A DNA stretch of 64,000 bases from Phormidesmis priestleyi BC1401 (GTDB taxonomy: Bacteria > Cyanobacteriota > Cyanobacteriia > Leptolyngbyales > Leptolyngbyaceae): NCBI RefSeq assembly GCF_001650195.1, contig NZ_LXYR01000010.1:60661-124660 (forward strand). The letters are read 5' to 3'. The notes under the pieces were generated by a model. The model saw only the letters and a program-made list of their open reading frames with translations. It was not told where the DNA came from and ran no database searches. A program made the position numbers and the translations under genes. How positions within the stretch are numbered: position 1 is the stretch's first letter; each line of letters starts with the position of its first letter. Shown here in pieces: positions 18,038-26,003 of this stretch.

Positions 18038-18337
18038 CTACAAGTTGCGTGAAGATTCGGAGGATGGCGGAGGCGGTTGAGAGGCTGAATGCTGTACCCT
18101 TCGATGCTCGACAAACTGTTTCATTGCTAGGCGGCGATTGGTCATAAAGCGACTCCAAAAGCCAGGAGTCAGGCTGTCCATTGTCTTGGCGATCGACCAA
18201 ACTTCTATCGCCATGATGTTATAGAACGCGCGATCTGAGCGCCGAAGTTTTTCGAGCCATTCTTCGAGAGTCATGGCGGGAAGCGACGCGATCGGGGGCT
18301 GCTCTTGAGATTCAGAGAACGGTTTAGGCTGAGTCAT
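18038..18337 (-). CDS. Small hypothetical protein
   Basis: Not recognised. The 99-aa product from ATG 18337 (MTQPKPF) has a Pro-rich N-terminus, a central amphipathic region (TLEEWLEKLRRSDRAFYNIM) and a Ser/Pro-rich tail. An upstream start at 18415 would add 26 residues of lower-complexity, Lys/His-rich sequence. Codon use matches its neighbours. It lies alone between the GspE-like gene and the DUF3352 gene. Confidence 0.5.
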   Translation of the reverse strand: MTQPKPFSESQEQPPIASLPAMTLEEWLEKLRRSDRAFYNIMAIEVWSIAKTMDSLTPGFWSRFMTNRRLAMKQFVEHRRVQHSASQPPPPSSESSRNL

Positions 18338-18587
18338 AGCAATTTTCTTGACATGAGGCTCAAGGTGCCTCGCGGGATGAGTCTCCTTGTCCCAAAGGTG
18401 CTCTCGTTTCCACAATCTGAAACACGATGATTCTGAGGTTCTGATGGCAGCAGAATTGCCTAATTTTTGATTTTGTCTTTGCTTACGGACATCTTAATGT
18501 GTAGCGAGGGCATTGTGCTGAAATAATGATTTTGAGGAAAGACAGGTTTGTCGCTATCCTTGATTACTCCTTCGTCTGGGCTGATCC

Positions 18588-20330
18588 ATGAAGCTGCGCT
18601 CATTTTTTTATCTTTCGGCAACGATCGCGACGGGGCTTTTTTTAACAGGCACGATCGCGTTTCTCTGGCTGTTTGCTCAAAGTCCGTTAGGGTTGCTCAA
18701 CGGCAGCAGAGACGAACCCTCAGCAGCGATGTTTATTTCTAAACAGGCTCCTGTGATGGCATCGCTGATGGTCAACCCCGATCGATTGACTGCTCTACGT
18801 CAAATCGTGGTCAAACCCGGAAAGCGCAAACAAGCACGGGCAGAACTAGATCAGTTCAAACAGGGGCTTATCGGCGCGACTGGGCTAGATTATCAGCGCG
18901 ATTTGCAGCCCTGGCTGGGCGACGAAATCACTTTGGCGGTGACAACTCTTGATATCGATCGCGACTCTGAAAACGGGCAACAACCGGGTTATTTGATGGC
19001 ATTGACTACCAAAGACCCACAGCGATCGCGAGAATTTCTGCAAGTGTTTTGGCAAAAACAAGCGATCGCGGGCACTGACCTGATCTTTGAACCCTACAAA
19101 GGCACTAAATTAATCTACGGAAGCGAGTTAAAAGACAGTCAGACAAGAAAGCCAAACTCCCCACTTTTGTTGGCTAGTGCAGTCATTGGCGATCGGTTTG
19201 TCTTGTTTGCCAACAGTCCCAAAGTGCTGCGAGATGCAATCAATACGGTTCAGGCAGAAGAATTGGGGTTAGAGAATTCGACGAACTATCAGAGCGCGAT
19301 CGCCAATCTGACTCAAGGACGCATCGGCATGGTGTTTCTAAACTTGCCGCAACTTGCTGCATTAACTGGAGAAGAGTCTGTAGCGGTTACAAACTCTGAA
19401 GAAGTCTCGGCAGCTTATCAGGGCTTGGCGATCGCCCTCGGACTCGATCGTCAAGGCTTGACCGCAGAGACGGCGCTTTTGGCTCCCGCAGTCGATATTG
19501 CTTCAACTCCGTCAACGTCTAAACCTGTAGGAGCGCTCAAATATATTCCTGCTAGCAGTCCGCTCTCGGCATCAGGAGTCGATCTCGATCGAGCCTGGGC
19601 AAGTCTTTCTCAAGGCGTGTCTGGCTATCGCAGCGTCGCCGATTTGGTGAATCGCCCTGTCGAAGCGCTCAACGATCGCTGGAAGTTAGACTTACCACAG
19701 GATATTTTTAGCTGGGTCAAAGGCGACTATGCGCTGGGGTTAGTGCCGCGACCAGAAGGAACTCAGGAGAAAACTGTGAGCGACTGGGTGTTTGTGGCAG
19801 ATAAATCTACTGACCAGACTGCACAAAGCGCGATCGAGCATCTCGACGACATCGCAAAAGCGCAGGGCATCAGCATCGGCTCTCTGCAACTCTCTGATCA
19901 AACGGTCAACGTCTGGACTCGCCTATTGGTAGCTGGGGACGCAGAAAAACGCAGCCAAAAAACGGTTGATGTGCAAGCCCAAGTTGCCGGAGTTCATGCG
20001 TCTGTGGGCAACTATGAGATCTTTACAACCTCCGTTGAGGCAATGGATGATGTGCTGAAGGCAACCAAAAATCCGATCTCGCAAACCAAAGGATTTGAGC
20101 AGGCGATCGCTCCGCTCTCAACGCCAAACAACGGCTATCTCTATCTCGATTGGCAAACGGCTCAACCGATCTTAGAGAGCCGATTCCCAGTCCTCAAAGT
20201 GTTGGAATTTGCGGGTCAGCCTTTCTTTGATCACCTGCGATCGTTCACGATTAGCAGCTACGGCAGTCGATCGGGTGTGCAGCGAGGCGGAGCGTTTCTC
20301 AAGCTCGAAGAAACGTCTAAAGTCAAGTGA
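18588..20330 (+). CDS. DUF3352-family protein, probably periplasmic or lumenal
   Basis: A 580-aa protein of the DUF3352 family as I remember it, with no known function. An N-terminal membrane anchor or signal (residues 10-32) is followed by a long soluble part with two related halves. Typical phrases are DYQRDLQPWLGDEITLA and VKGDYALGLVPRPEG, and the C-terminus has GYLYLDWQTAQPILESR. The protein is probably outside the cytoplasm. It marks the left border of the accessory island. The decayed coiled-coil fragment begins 15 bases after its stop. Confidence 0.78.
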   Translation: MKLRSFFYLSATIATGLFLTGTIAFLWLFAQSPLGLLNGSRDEPSAAMFISKQAPVMASLMVNPDRLTALRQIVVKPGKRKQARAELDQFKQGLIGATGLDYQRDLQPWLGDEITLAVTTLDIDRDSENGQQPGYLMALTTKDPQRSREFLQVFWQKQAIAGTDLIFEPYKGTKLIYGSELKDSQTRKPNSPLLLASAVIGDRFVLFANSPKVLRDAINTVQAEELGLENSTNYQSAIANLTQGRIGMVFLNLPQLAALTGEESVAVTNSEEVSAAYQGLAIALGLDRQGLTAETALLAPAVDIASTPSTSKPVGALKYIPASSPLSASGVDLDRAWASLSQGVSGYRSVADLVNRPVEALNDRWKLDLPQDIFSWVKGDYALGLVPRPEGTQEKTVSDWVFVADKSTDQTAQSAIEHLDDIAKAQGISIGSLQLSDQTVNVWTRLLVAGDAEKRSQKTVDVQAQVAGVHASVGNYEIFTTSVEAMDDVLKATKNPISQTKGFEQAIAPLSTPNNGYLYLDWQTAQPILESRFPVLKVLEFAGQPFFDHLRSFTISSYGSRSGVQRGGAFLKLEETSKVK

Positions 20331-20345
20331 CATACTTCTACACTG

Positions 20346-20504
20346 ATGAAATGGACACTCACCTTCTACAATCATTTCCTCAGTCTGCAAAAGCGCTATC
20401 AACAAGAGACACCCAAACAGCGGTTGGCAGAAAAAGCTTGGTTCGATCGGCAGAGGCAACAACTACAACAACTATTAGATAGTGTCGAGGTGATCCTGAA
20501 TTAA
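20346..20504 (+). pseudogene. Fragment: 3' end of the island coiled-coil gene
   Basis: This stretch encodes 52 residues (MKWTLTFYNHFLSLQKRY at the start) that closely match the last part of the protein at 22253-23272, with scattered substitutions. DNA identity is high across the whole segment. Homology begins at about 20345, so the first 85 percent of the gene is missing. There is an ATG by chance, but no ribosome-binding site. It is the left part of a decayed copy of the locus at 23116-24056. Confidence 0.8.
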
Positions 20505-20820
20505 TCATCGTTTGAGAAGGTGGCGAGACTCGATCGAAGAATAGACCTCCTGCGTGAATCTAGATAGCCCTCCTCACGCAGTGTGGCAAGCCCTCGCCAA
20601 CCCTTCTCCCCAGGGAGAAGGGAGCTAGAGCCTCTTGTCCCCTCTCCTTAGGGTGAGGGCGAAGTATTCGTGCAGGAGGTCTAATATGAGCTTGCTCTTT
20701 ATCAATACCCTGCGATTCTAAGTCGTTGAATTCTGCAAACCAAACCCGAAACGCTGCAAACTCCTCCGGTGAAAGCTAACGAACCGCTTGTTCAATTTCG
20801 TTCAGCGTATTTACAATCAT
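20505..20820 (-). pseudogene. Decayed antitoxin copy, interrupted by a MITE-like element
   Basis: Read on the minus strand from ATG 20820, this matches the antitoxin at 23617-23991: NTLNEIEQAVR, then a TAG stop, then EEFAAFRVWFAEFN, then ESQGIDKEQAH. It then meets the 140-bp element 20543-20682 and resumes with LRSSLATF. An internal segment of about 50 residues is deleted relative to the intact gene. The toxin gene that should adjoin it is absent. The in-frame stop, the deletion and the insertion together make it non-functional. Confidence 0.8.
20543..20682. repeat. MITE-like element, TIR type A (AGACCTCCTGC)
   Basis: A 140-bp non-coding element with perfect terminal inverted repeats AGACCTCCTGC / GCAGGAGGTCT and a 3-bp direct repeat AAT on each side (20540-20542 and 20683-20685). 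Removing it restores the alignment of the antitoxin remnant, so its insertion is directly documented. The core (CTCACGCAGTG to GGGTGAGGGCG) is shared with the elements at 25515 and 61247. Confidence 0.8.
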
Positions 20821-20876
20821 CAACCTTTTCCACTCTGCCAACTCAACTATACAAAAAGCCGCCAACTCCGATCGAG

Positions 20877-22112
20877 CTAGACGCTTTTAAGATTGTTGAA
20901 ATACCAGTAGAGATTAGCAACTGTTAAATCTGAGGCATCTTGCCAATTTGACGGCACAAGCGCAGAGTAACCCGCTTTAGGAGCTAGGGTATCGATCGCC
21001 ACTTCATATTCTTGCCGCGACTCCGGTTTGATCATAAAGCGCAGTTGATCCCGTAATCCCTCAAAGTCAGTTTGCAGTCGCAGCGTTTCATACAGCGCCT
21101 CTTCTAGAGGAATTTGTAAAATCTCAGGCTCGATCTTGTCAAAATCTTCAAGGCTCAGATCAGGAAGCTGCTGTAATTCCCTGGGTGAAAGGGCTTGCAT
21201 CACATCAATTTGAGTTTGCCACGATTCTAAAACCTGCAAATCTTGGTGATGAATGCGAGTGATTTCGGGAAAGATGAAGTCTAATTCGGCTTGAGATTGG
21301 CAAGTAGCGACAACCGAGAGAGTATTCTGTTTGATGTTGTTTTGCAAATCAGAAATACATTTACTGGCAGCGATCGGCTCATTGTGTAATTGAAAGACTA
21401 GGGCGATCGTTTGCTCGATCGTCCAAGCGCACTCAAATCGACGCAGTTTTCCAGCCGCATTCATTTCTGGCAATAACCTGGGGTCGTTATAAATTGCCAG
21501 TGACTCACTCATGGTTTGCACTGCGTTCGCTAAATAATTGTCTCTAGCATTTACGTTTTGGCACTCCAGCCCTAACCTGACTAATTTCGTCGCTTCTGCA
21601 AACCGAGCGTAGGCGCGTTCTAATTCTCGTCGGTGATCGTCAAATGTCTGCTGATCAATGCGTTGCAAAATCTCTGTGTGTTGCGAGGTCAGAACTTGTT
21701 TGATATCCAGAAAGCCATTGTTTAATTCTTTTCGCAGTTGCTTTACGTCTTCTCTCAGTTGCAGCGTTTGATAGAGGTTTACTGCTGTTAAAACTCCGGT
21801 GACTGCAACCCCTGCCCCAATAATGGCGGTTGTCGTTTGCAAGACTCCCAAACTTTGCTGAAGCGTTCCGATCATTTGGTAGGTTTTTTGAAACCCACGA
21901 TGAGTCTGAACCATTTGAGCACCATCCATTATGAGTTTAAATGGTGCAACTACAGGATTAAAACCTCCTGCAACGACTCTCCCAATCTCAAAAATCTTGC
22001 CCGTATCAACGTCTACTAGCATAGGAAGCACTTCTCCTGTTTTAGACATCATGTACTGGAGTTTGCCGGATTTTAGAAGAGCTTCTCCGAGAAGACTAAA
22101 TGCAAGTGACAT
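20877..22112 (-). CDS. Uncharacterised protein with a hydrophobic hairpin and coiled coil
   Basis: Function not recognised. From ATG 22112 the protein has 411 aa. It has an N-terminal region with hydrophobic segments, then a Gly-rich hydrophobic hairpin (AIIGAGVAVTGVLTAVNLY, about residues 97-115), then a charged coiled coil (LREDVKQLRKELNNGF) and a long helical C-terminus. The layout suggests membrane insertion plus oligomerisation. A TTG start at 22160 would add 16 residues. It is divergent from the coiled-coil gene 22253-23272 across a 140-base shared promoter region. I remember similar uncharacterised cyanobacterial proteins but no assigned role. Confidence 0.65.
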   Translation of the reverse strand: MSLAFSLLGEALLKSGKLQYMMSKTGEVLPMLVDVDTGKIFEIGRVVAGGFNPVVAPFKLIMDGAQMVQTHRGFQKTYQMIGTLQQSLGVLQTTTAIIGAGVAVTGVLTAVNLYQTLQLREDVKQLRKELNNGFLDIKQVLTSQHTEILQRIDQQTFDDHRRELERAYARFAEATKLVRLGLECQNVNARDNYLANAVQTMSESLAIYNDPRLLPEMNAAGKLRRFECAWTIEQTIALVFQLHNEPIAASKCISDLQNNIKQNTLSVVATCQSQAELDFIFPEITRIHHQDLQVLESWQTQIDVMQALSPRELQQLPDLSLEDFDKIEPEILQIPLEEALYETLRLQTDFEGLRDQLRFMIKPESRQEYEVAIDTLAPKAGYSALVPSNWQDASDLTVANLYWYFNNLKSV

Positions 22113-22252
22113 AGGGCGATAGGTATAATTTCGATAGAGATGCCACCAGTCTATTCGCAAACTTTCTGATTAAGTATGATGTAGTGAATAAATTAGCTAA
22201 TTAGCCGATTCAGCCTCAGTAAATTTACTGTTTTGCTTGTGGAAGGTAGTTG

Positions 22253-23272
22253 ATGAAAGAATATTTCACGTCTTTGAGAGCGATCGCCCAATCTTCAACA
22301 GAACTGTTAGCGGGTCAATATCACTCGGTGGAATCCTTGGAGATCAAACAATCCGCTACAACGTTGCGTAGCTCGATCCAGCCTTGTTTAGATGATCTTC
22401 TACAGGCACAAGTTCAATTCGGAAGAAACCTGATAGGCTGCATGAAAACTCTAGAGCAGTCAGAAGCCGTCTGGCACAGCAAGCAGCAGGTCATCGCAGT
22501 TTCGGACTCTGTGATTTTGGAGAAAGTCGGCGAAATTAGCGGATGGTGGAACCACCTTCAGCAATTTGCAGCCGAAGAAAAGGCGAAAATTATTGAGCAA
22601 GCTAACCAGAACTGGCTTAATCAGATTGAGGAGTTAAAGAAGAAATTCTTTTTTGATTCAAAAAGTCAGCAACGCGCAGTGATTGGCTGGGCTGACAAAG
22701 ATGGGTTTACGCGAGAACTGCCAGGTAAGATCAGTCATATCTCTGAGAGCTTAGACAAGGCAGTTAAAGAAACGCTAGATGAACTTTTCCAAAAACTCGA
22801 CATTAAGCACTTAGACTCAGCACAAACGTTCACAGATCTGCTCGATCCAGAATTGAAATCTAGCATCACGCAAGAAAAAGAAAGCTTGCTGGCAGAGCTA
22901 GAAGATAAATTCTATCGGAAGCTAGGCACGCTGTCTAATAGTCATACTCTTGATTTATCTCATGACACTAATTCTAAAGTCAAAGAGTGGCAGAGCCGAT
23001 TTGGTAACATCTCATGGGACGAAGTAGACAAATTCAGAGATAAAGGATTTGCAAAAATCGAGGGGCGAGTTGAGCTTGTGATCAACGATCGCCTCGCAAT
23101 ACTCCAGAAAGTAGTGAAATGGACACTCACCTTCTACAATCATTTCCTCAGCCTGCAAAAACGCTATCAACAAGAGGCACCCGAACAGCGCGCAGCAGAA
23201 AAAGCTTGGCTCGATCAGCAGAGGCAGCAACTACAACAACTATTAGCGAATGTCGAAACGAGTCTTAAGTAG
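22253..23272 (+). CDS. Coiled-coil protein resembling a dynamin-stalk tail, unknown function
   Basis: A 339-aa soluble, helix-rich protein. ATG 22253 has GGAAGG seven bases upstream. Long charged helices run through the middle, and the last 50 residues (FYNHFLSLQKRYQQE, then EKAWLDQQRQQLQQLL) recall C-terminal segments of cyanobacterial dynamin-like proteins. There is no GTPase motif, so the resemblance is only an inference. The gene is divergent from the hydrophobic-hairpin gene and is followed by a toxin-antitoxin pair on the other strand. A decayed copy of its 3' end lies at 20346-20504. Confidence 0.6.
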   Translation: MKEYFTSLRAIAQSSTELLAGQYHSVESLEIKQSATTLRSSIQPCLDDLLQAQVQFGRNLIGCMKTLEQSEAVWHSKQQVIAVSDSVILEKVGEISGWWNHLQQFAAEEKAKIIEQANQNWLNQIEELKKKFFFDSKSQQRAVIGWADKDGFTRELPGKISHISESLDKAVKETLDELFQKLDIKHLDSAQTFTDLLDPELKSSITQEKESLLAELEDKFYRKLGTLSNSHTLDLSHDTNSKVKEWQSRFGNISWDEVDKFRDKGFAKIEGRVELVINDRLAILQKVVKWTLTFYNHFLSLQKRYQQEAPEQRAAEKAWLDQQRQQLQQLLANVETSLK

Positions 23273-23291
23273 TTTAGGTCAAAGACTTTTG

Positions 23292-23660
23292 CTACAGCCC
23301 AAGCGTATGTTTCAGCGCTTTATCGATGTCTTCTGTCGGTAATGAGCCAATCACTCGATGAACGGCTGAAAGCACGATCGTGGCTAAGTTATCAGTCATC
23401 ACCACTGAGTCTTTTAGCAGACCTGATCGTTGCCCTTCTGATGAATTTAGCAAAATTGTAACGCGACTGGGATGCCCCGATCGAGACATTTTGCTTGTCA
23501 CCATCGCAATAATGATCTGTGGCAGTTCAGTCTGCAAGCCGTCCGCTTGAACGATTAGGGCAGGGCGCGTCTTAAAAGAAATCAGATCGGAATTGGGAAA
23601 AAGTACCAGCGCTACATCACCTCGCTTGAACACTGGCTTTAGCTGCGTCGTAGTTGTCAT
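23292..23660 (-). CDS. MazF/PemK-family toxin
   Basis: A 122-aa type II toxin of the MazF/PemK fold, expected to be an mRNA endoribonuclease. The N-terminus has KRGDVALVLFPNSDL and TRPALIVQADG, and the central part SGLLKDSVVMTDNLATI is the conserved SGLxxxSxV/MxxxxxTI segment that contributes to the active site. The antitoxin gene lies upstream on the same strand and overlaps it by 44 bases, an antitoxin-first order usual for this class. Confidence 0.85.
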   Translation of the reverse strand: MTTTTQLKPVFKRGDVALVLFPNSDLISFKTRPALIVQADGLQTELPQIIIAMVTSKMSRSGHPSRVTILLNSSEGQRSGLLKDSVVMTDNLATIVLSAVHRVIGSLPTEDIDKALKHTLGL

Positions 23661-23991
23661 AGATGCTCATTTCAGGACTGTCCCAATCTTCTAAGAAAGT
23701 GGCGAGGCTAGATCGTAGAACCTGAGCCTGCGCTTGATCAATTCCTTGAGATTTTAAGTCAATCCCGTCCGTCCGATATTCTTCTAGCCATCTTTTGCTC
23801 TGACCTTCCACATCTCGTAAAGCTTTGAGAAGTTCTAGATGCCTTGGACTTAACCGACCTGCCTTCTTATGCTCTTCAATCTTCTGCTCCCATGTATCCG
23901 TATCCAATTCCACAAACCAGGCGCGAAAAGCAGCAAGATCCTCTGATGAAAAGCGACTAACAGCCTCTTTGATCTCGTTCAGTGTACTCAT
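23617..23991 (-). CDS. Antitoxin of the MazF-like toxin, apparently composite
   Basis: A 124-aa antitoxin from ATG 23991 (MSTLNEIKEAV). Residues 1-46 resemble cyanobacterial RelE/ParE antitoxins (SxEDLAAFRAWFVELD, then AGRL), and the C-terminal part (SQGIDQAQAQVLRSSLATF, then WDSPEMSIYDNYDAAKA) resembles antitoxins paired with MazF. It therefore looks like a fusion of two antitoxin modules. The 3' end overlaps the toxin gene by 44 bases, consistent with coupled translation. A decayed copy lies at 20505-20820. Confidence 0.75.
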   Translation of the reverse strand: MSTLNEIKEAVSRFSSEDLAAFRAWFVELDTDTWEQKIEEHKKAGRLSPRHLELLKALRDVEGQSKRWLEEYRTDGIDLKSQGIDQAQAQVLRSSLATFLEDWDSPEMSIYDNYDAAKASVQAR

Positions 23992-24092
23992 GGCAAACAC
24001 CAGCTATTTGACAATGACTACTTCGACTATACAAGGAACCCCCAACTCCGATCGAGGAACTGAGGGCATTCAAGCAAACGACTAATTGAGTC

Positions 24093-25103
24093 TTAGGCAA
24101 CCCACTTTTGAGCCACGATTTCAGCCAGGTCAACAACGCGTTGGCTATAGCCCCACTCGTTGTCATACCAAGCGATCACCTTCACCATATCGCCGCCCAT
24201 CACCATCGTCAGAGCCGCATCAATAATCGAAGACTCATCGGTTCCTGCGTGGTCGCTCGACACTAGAGGTAAATCGCAGTACTTGATAATTCCTTTCATC
24301 TGACCTTCAGCAGCGGCTCTTAGCACCTCATTAACCTGCTCGGCGATCGTCGCTTTCTCAACCTGAACCACCAAATCAACCACCGACACGTTAGGAGTCG
24401 GAACCCGCATTGCAATCCCGTTCAGCTTGCCTGCCAGTTCGGGCAGCACCAGAGCTACGGCTTTTGCAGCACCCGTCGAAGTCGGAACAATGTTCATCGC
24501 AGCAGCCCGTGCCCGACGCGGATCGCGGTGACTCGCATCTAGCAGACGTTGATCGCCTGTGTAGCTGTGAGTCGTAGTCATCGTGCCTTTGATGATGCCA
24601 AAATTTTCGTGAATGACTTTGGCAACGGGGGCAAGACAATTAGTAGTGCAGCTTGCGTTACTAATAATGTTGTGCTTGTAATGATCGTAATCTTGATGAT
24701 TGACACCCACCACAAACGTGCCATCCTCACCCTTACCCGGAGCCGTAATCAACACCTTTTTAGCGCCAGCGTTGATGTGCTTGGATGCGCCTTCTTTGCT
24801 GATGAACACTCCGGTTGATTCAATGATTAAATCAATTCCCCAATCCTTCCAGGGCAAGTTTTCTGGGTTGCGATCGCTCGTGCATTTAATCACATGACCG
24901 TTGACCGTGATCGTGTTTTCATCGGCGCTCACATCGGCTTTAAACTTACCTAACATCGTGTCGTAGGTCAGCAGGTGAGCGTTTGTCTTGGGGTCAGACG
25001 TATCATTGATAGCGACTACTTCTATCTGACTGCTTTCCCTGCCCGCCCAGCAACGCATGAAGTTTCGCCCAATGCGTCCAAAGCCGTTGATCGCTACTCT
25101 CAT
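24093..25103 (-). CDS. gap2: Glyceraldehyde-3-phosphate dehydrogenase, Gap2 (photosynthetic) type
   Basis: A 336-aa GAPDH. Motifs are the N-terminal [13 protein letters not shown] for NAD(P) binding, [12 protein letters not shown] with the catalytic Cys, [16 protein letters not shown], and the C-terminal [14 protein letters not shown]. The sequence closely resembles cyanobacterial Gap2, the NADP/NAD-dependent Calvin-cycle enzyme, rather than glycolytic Gap1. It marks the right border of the accessory island. Confidence 0.92.
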   Translation of the reverse strand: MRVAINGFGRIGRNFMRCWAGRESSQIEVVAINDTSDPKTNAHLLTYDTMLGKFKADVSADENTITVNGHVIKCTSDRNPENLPWKDWGIDLIIESTGVFISKEGASKHINAGAKKVLITAPGKGEDGTFVVGVNHQDYDHYKHNIISNASCTTNCLAPVAKVIHENFGIIKGTMTTTHSYTGDQRLLDASHRDPRRARAAAMNIVPTSTGAAKAVALVLPELAGKLNGIAMRVPTPNVSVVDLVVQVEKATIAEQVNEVLRAAAEGQMKGIIKYCDLPLVSSDHAGTDESSIIDAALTMVMGGDMVKVIAWYDNEWGYSQRVVDLAEIVAQKWVA

Positions 25104-25319
25104 GACTGCGCTCGCCCTCTGTAGATAAATACCTATTGATGAGACACATCATATCGTAAAAGGTAAAGAAATTATTAGAGGAAAACAGGCAGTGAAAGAG
25201 CGGGATCGGGGAGTGGGGATCAAAGGTCAAAAATTGAGAAAAAGCTTGACTATTGACAGAAAGGCGATCGCCCACTGAATCCTATGCAATCGGGGTTCAC
25301 GTCTAAAGAGCAACCGGGA
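25104..25319. promoter_or_regulatory. Upstream region of gap2
   Basis: The bases upstream of gap2 up to the nadD-like remnant contain no ORF that I can support. AT-rich sequence at about 25140-25180 could hold the gap2 promoter, but no clear box can be fixed by eye. This is part of a 900-base interval between gap2 and murC that has no intact gene. Confidence 0.25.
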
Positions 25320-25454
25320 CTGATAAAGCGATATGCGACTCGGCACCAACCGACTCGATCGAGCGCCAACTGGCTTAGAGCCGTCTCAGCAATCAGCATG
25401 TGCTCCTGACGAATTGGGTTAAACGTCCCTTCCCAACACTGCCAGCTTTTGCAT
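25320..25454 (-). pseudogene. Remnant of a nicotinate-nucleotide adenylyltransferase (nadD-like) gene
   Basis: Read on the minus strand from ATG 25454 the product begins MQKLAVL. After a frameshift it continues GTFNPI, then LIAETALSQLALDRV, the start of NadD-type proteins. The nucleotide-binding HxGH, expected just after GTFNPI, is altered to RQEH. The frame degrades by about 25300. Only the N-terminal 40 or so residues can be recognised. Identification is by motif alone. Confidence 0.55.
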
Positions 25455-25514
25455 CGTCAAGACATAGCTGACCACGTTGGTTTTGGACAAAACTCAATCT
25501 GCTGTCAATTTTTT

Positions 25515-25683
25515 GGCGTTGGTGAATGCAGACATGAAATGCCTGCCTCACGAGGTGGGGCGAGAGCTTTGCCCAACCTTTCTCCCCAGAGGGAAGGAAG
25601 CCAAAACTCTTGTCCCCTCTCCATTAGGGAGAGGGCTAGGGTGAGGGGACAATCTGTGCTTCATAGATCGATTGAGCAACGCT
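25515..25683. repeat. MITE-like element, TIR type B (GGCGTTG...)
   Basis: A 169-bp element with imperfect terminal inverted repeats (left GGCGTTGGTGAATGCAGACA, right ending GATTGAGCAACGCT). It is flanked by a perfect 8-bp direct repeat AATTTTTT (25507-25514 and 25684-25691). The core has CTCACGAGGTGGGG and GTGAGGGGACA and is homologous to the core in the type A element at 20543. It holds no ORF. Confidence 0.75.
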
Positions 25684-25766
25684 AATTTTTTAATCCATGT
25701 GCTGATTTGAGGAATTCGGGTTATTTTAGATGGCAACTCATTTCAACTCTGAAGACCCCCTAAATA

Positions 25767-25784
25767 CTGATGAATTTTCATCAG
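25767..25784. promoter_or_regulatory. Palindrome upstream of murC
   Basis: CTGATGAATTTTCATCAG is a perfect 8-bp inverted repeat around two T residues, 220 bases upstream of the murC start. It could be an operator or a small hairpin. There is no evidence for the protein that would bind it. Confidence 0.3.
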
Positions 25785-26003
25785 GAATTGACTCACTTAA
25801 TCGTGTAGTAATTTAGCTAGGGGTGCGACTGATGATGGATCAGTCAAAGGAGTTGGGAGAAATCAAGCCTCTTGCTATGTCAGGCAAAAGCCAACATCGC
25901 GGTTTTGAATTGAAGAGAAGGAAATTCTCGTTTATCTATACCGTGAAAAAGCAATTCTTGATATGATAGCGCGTGTTATTGGTGTGGTGTGTGAGGAGCT
26001 AAG

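Noticed and set aside
20172..20462. Minus-strand 96-aa frame
   Set aside because: It runs opposite to the DUF3352 gene end and the coiled-coil remnant, whose plus-strand frame explains the codon pattern better.
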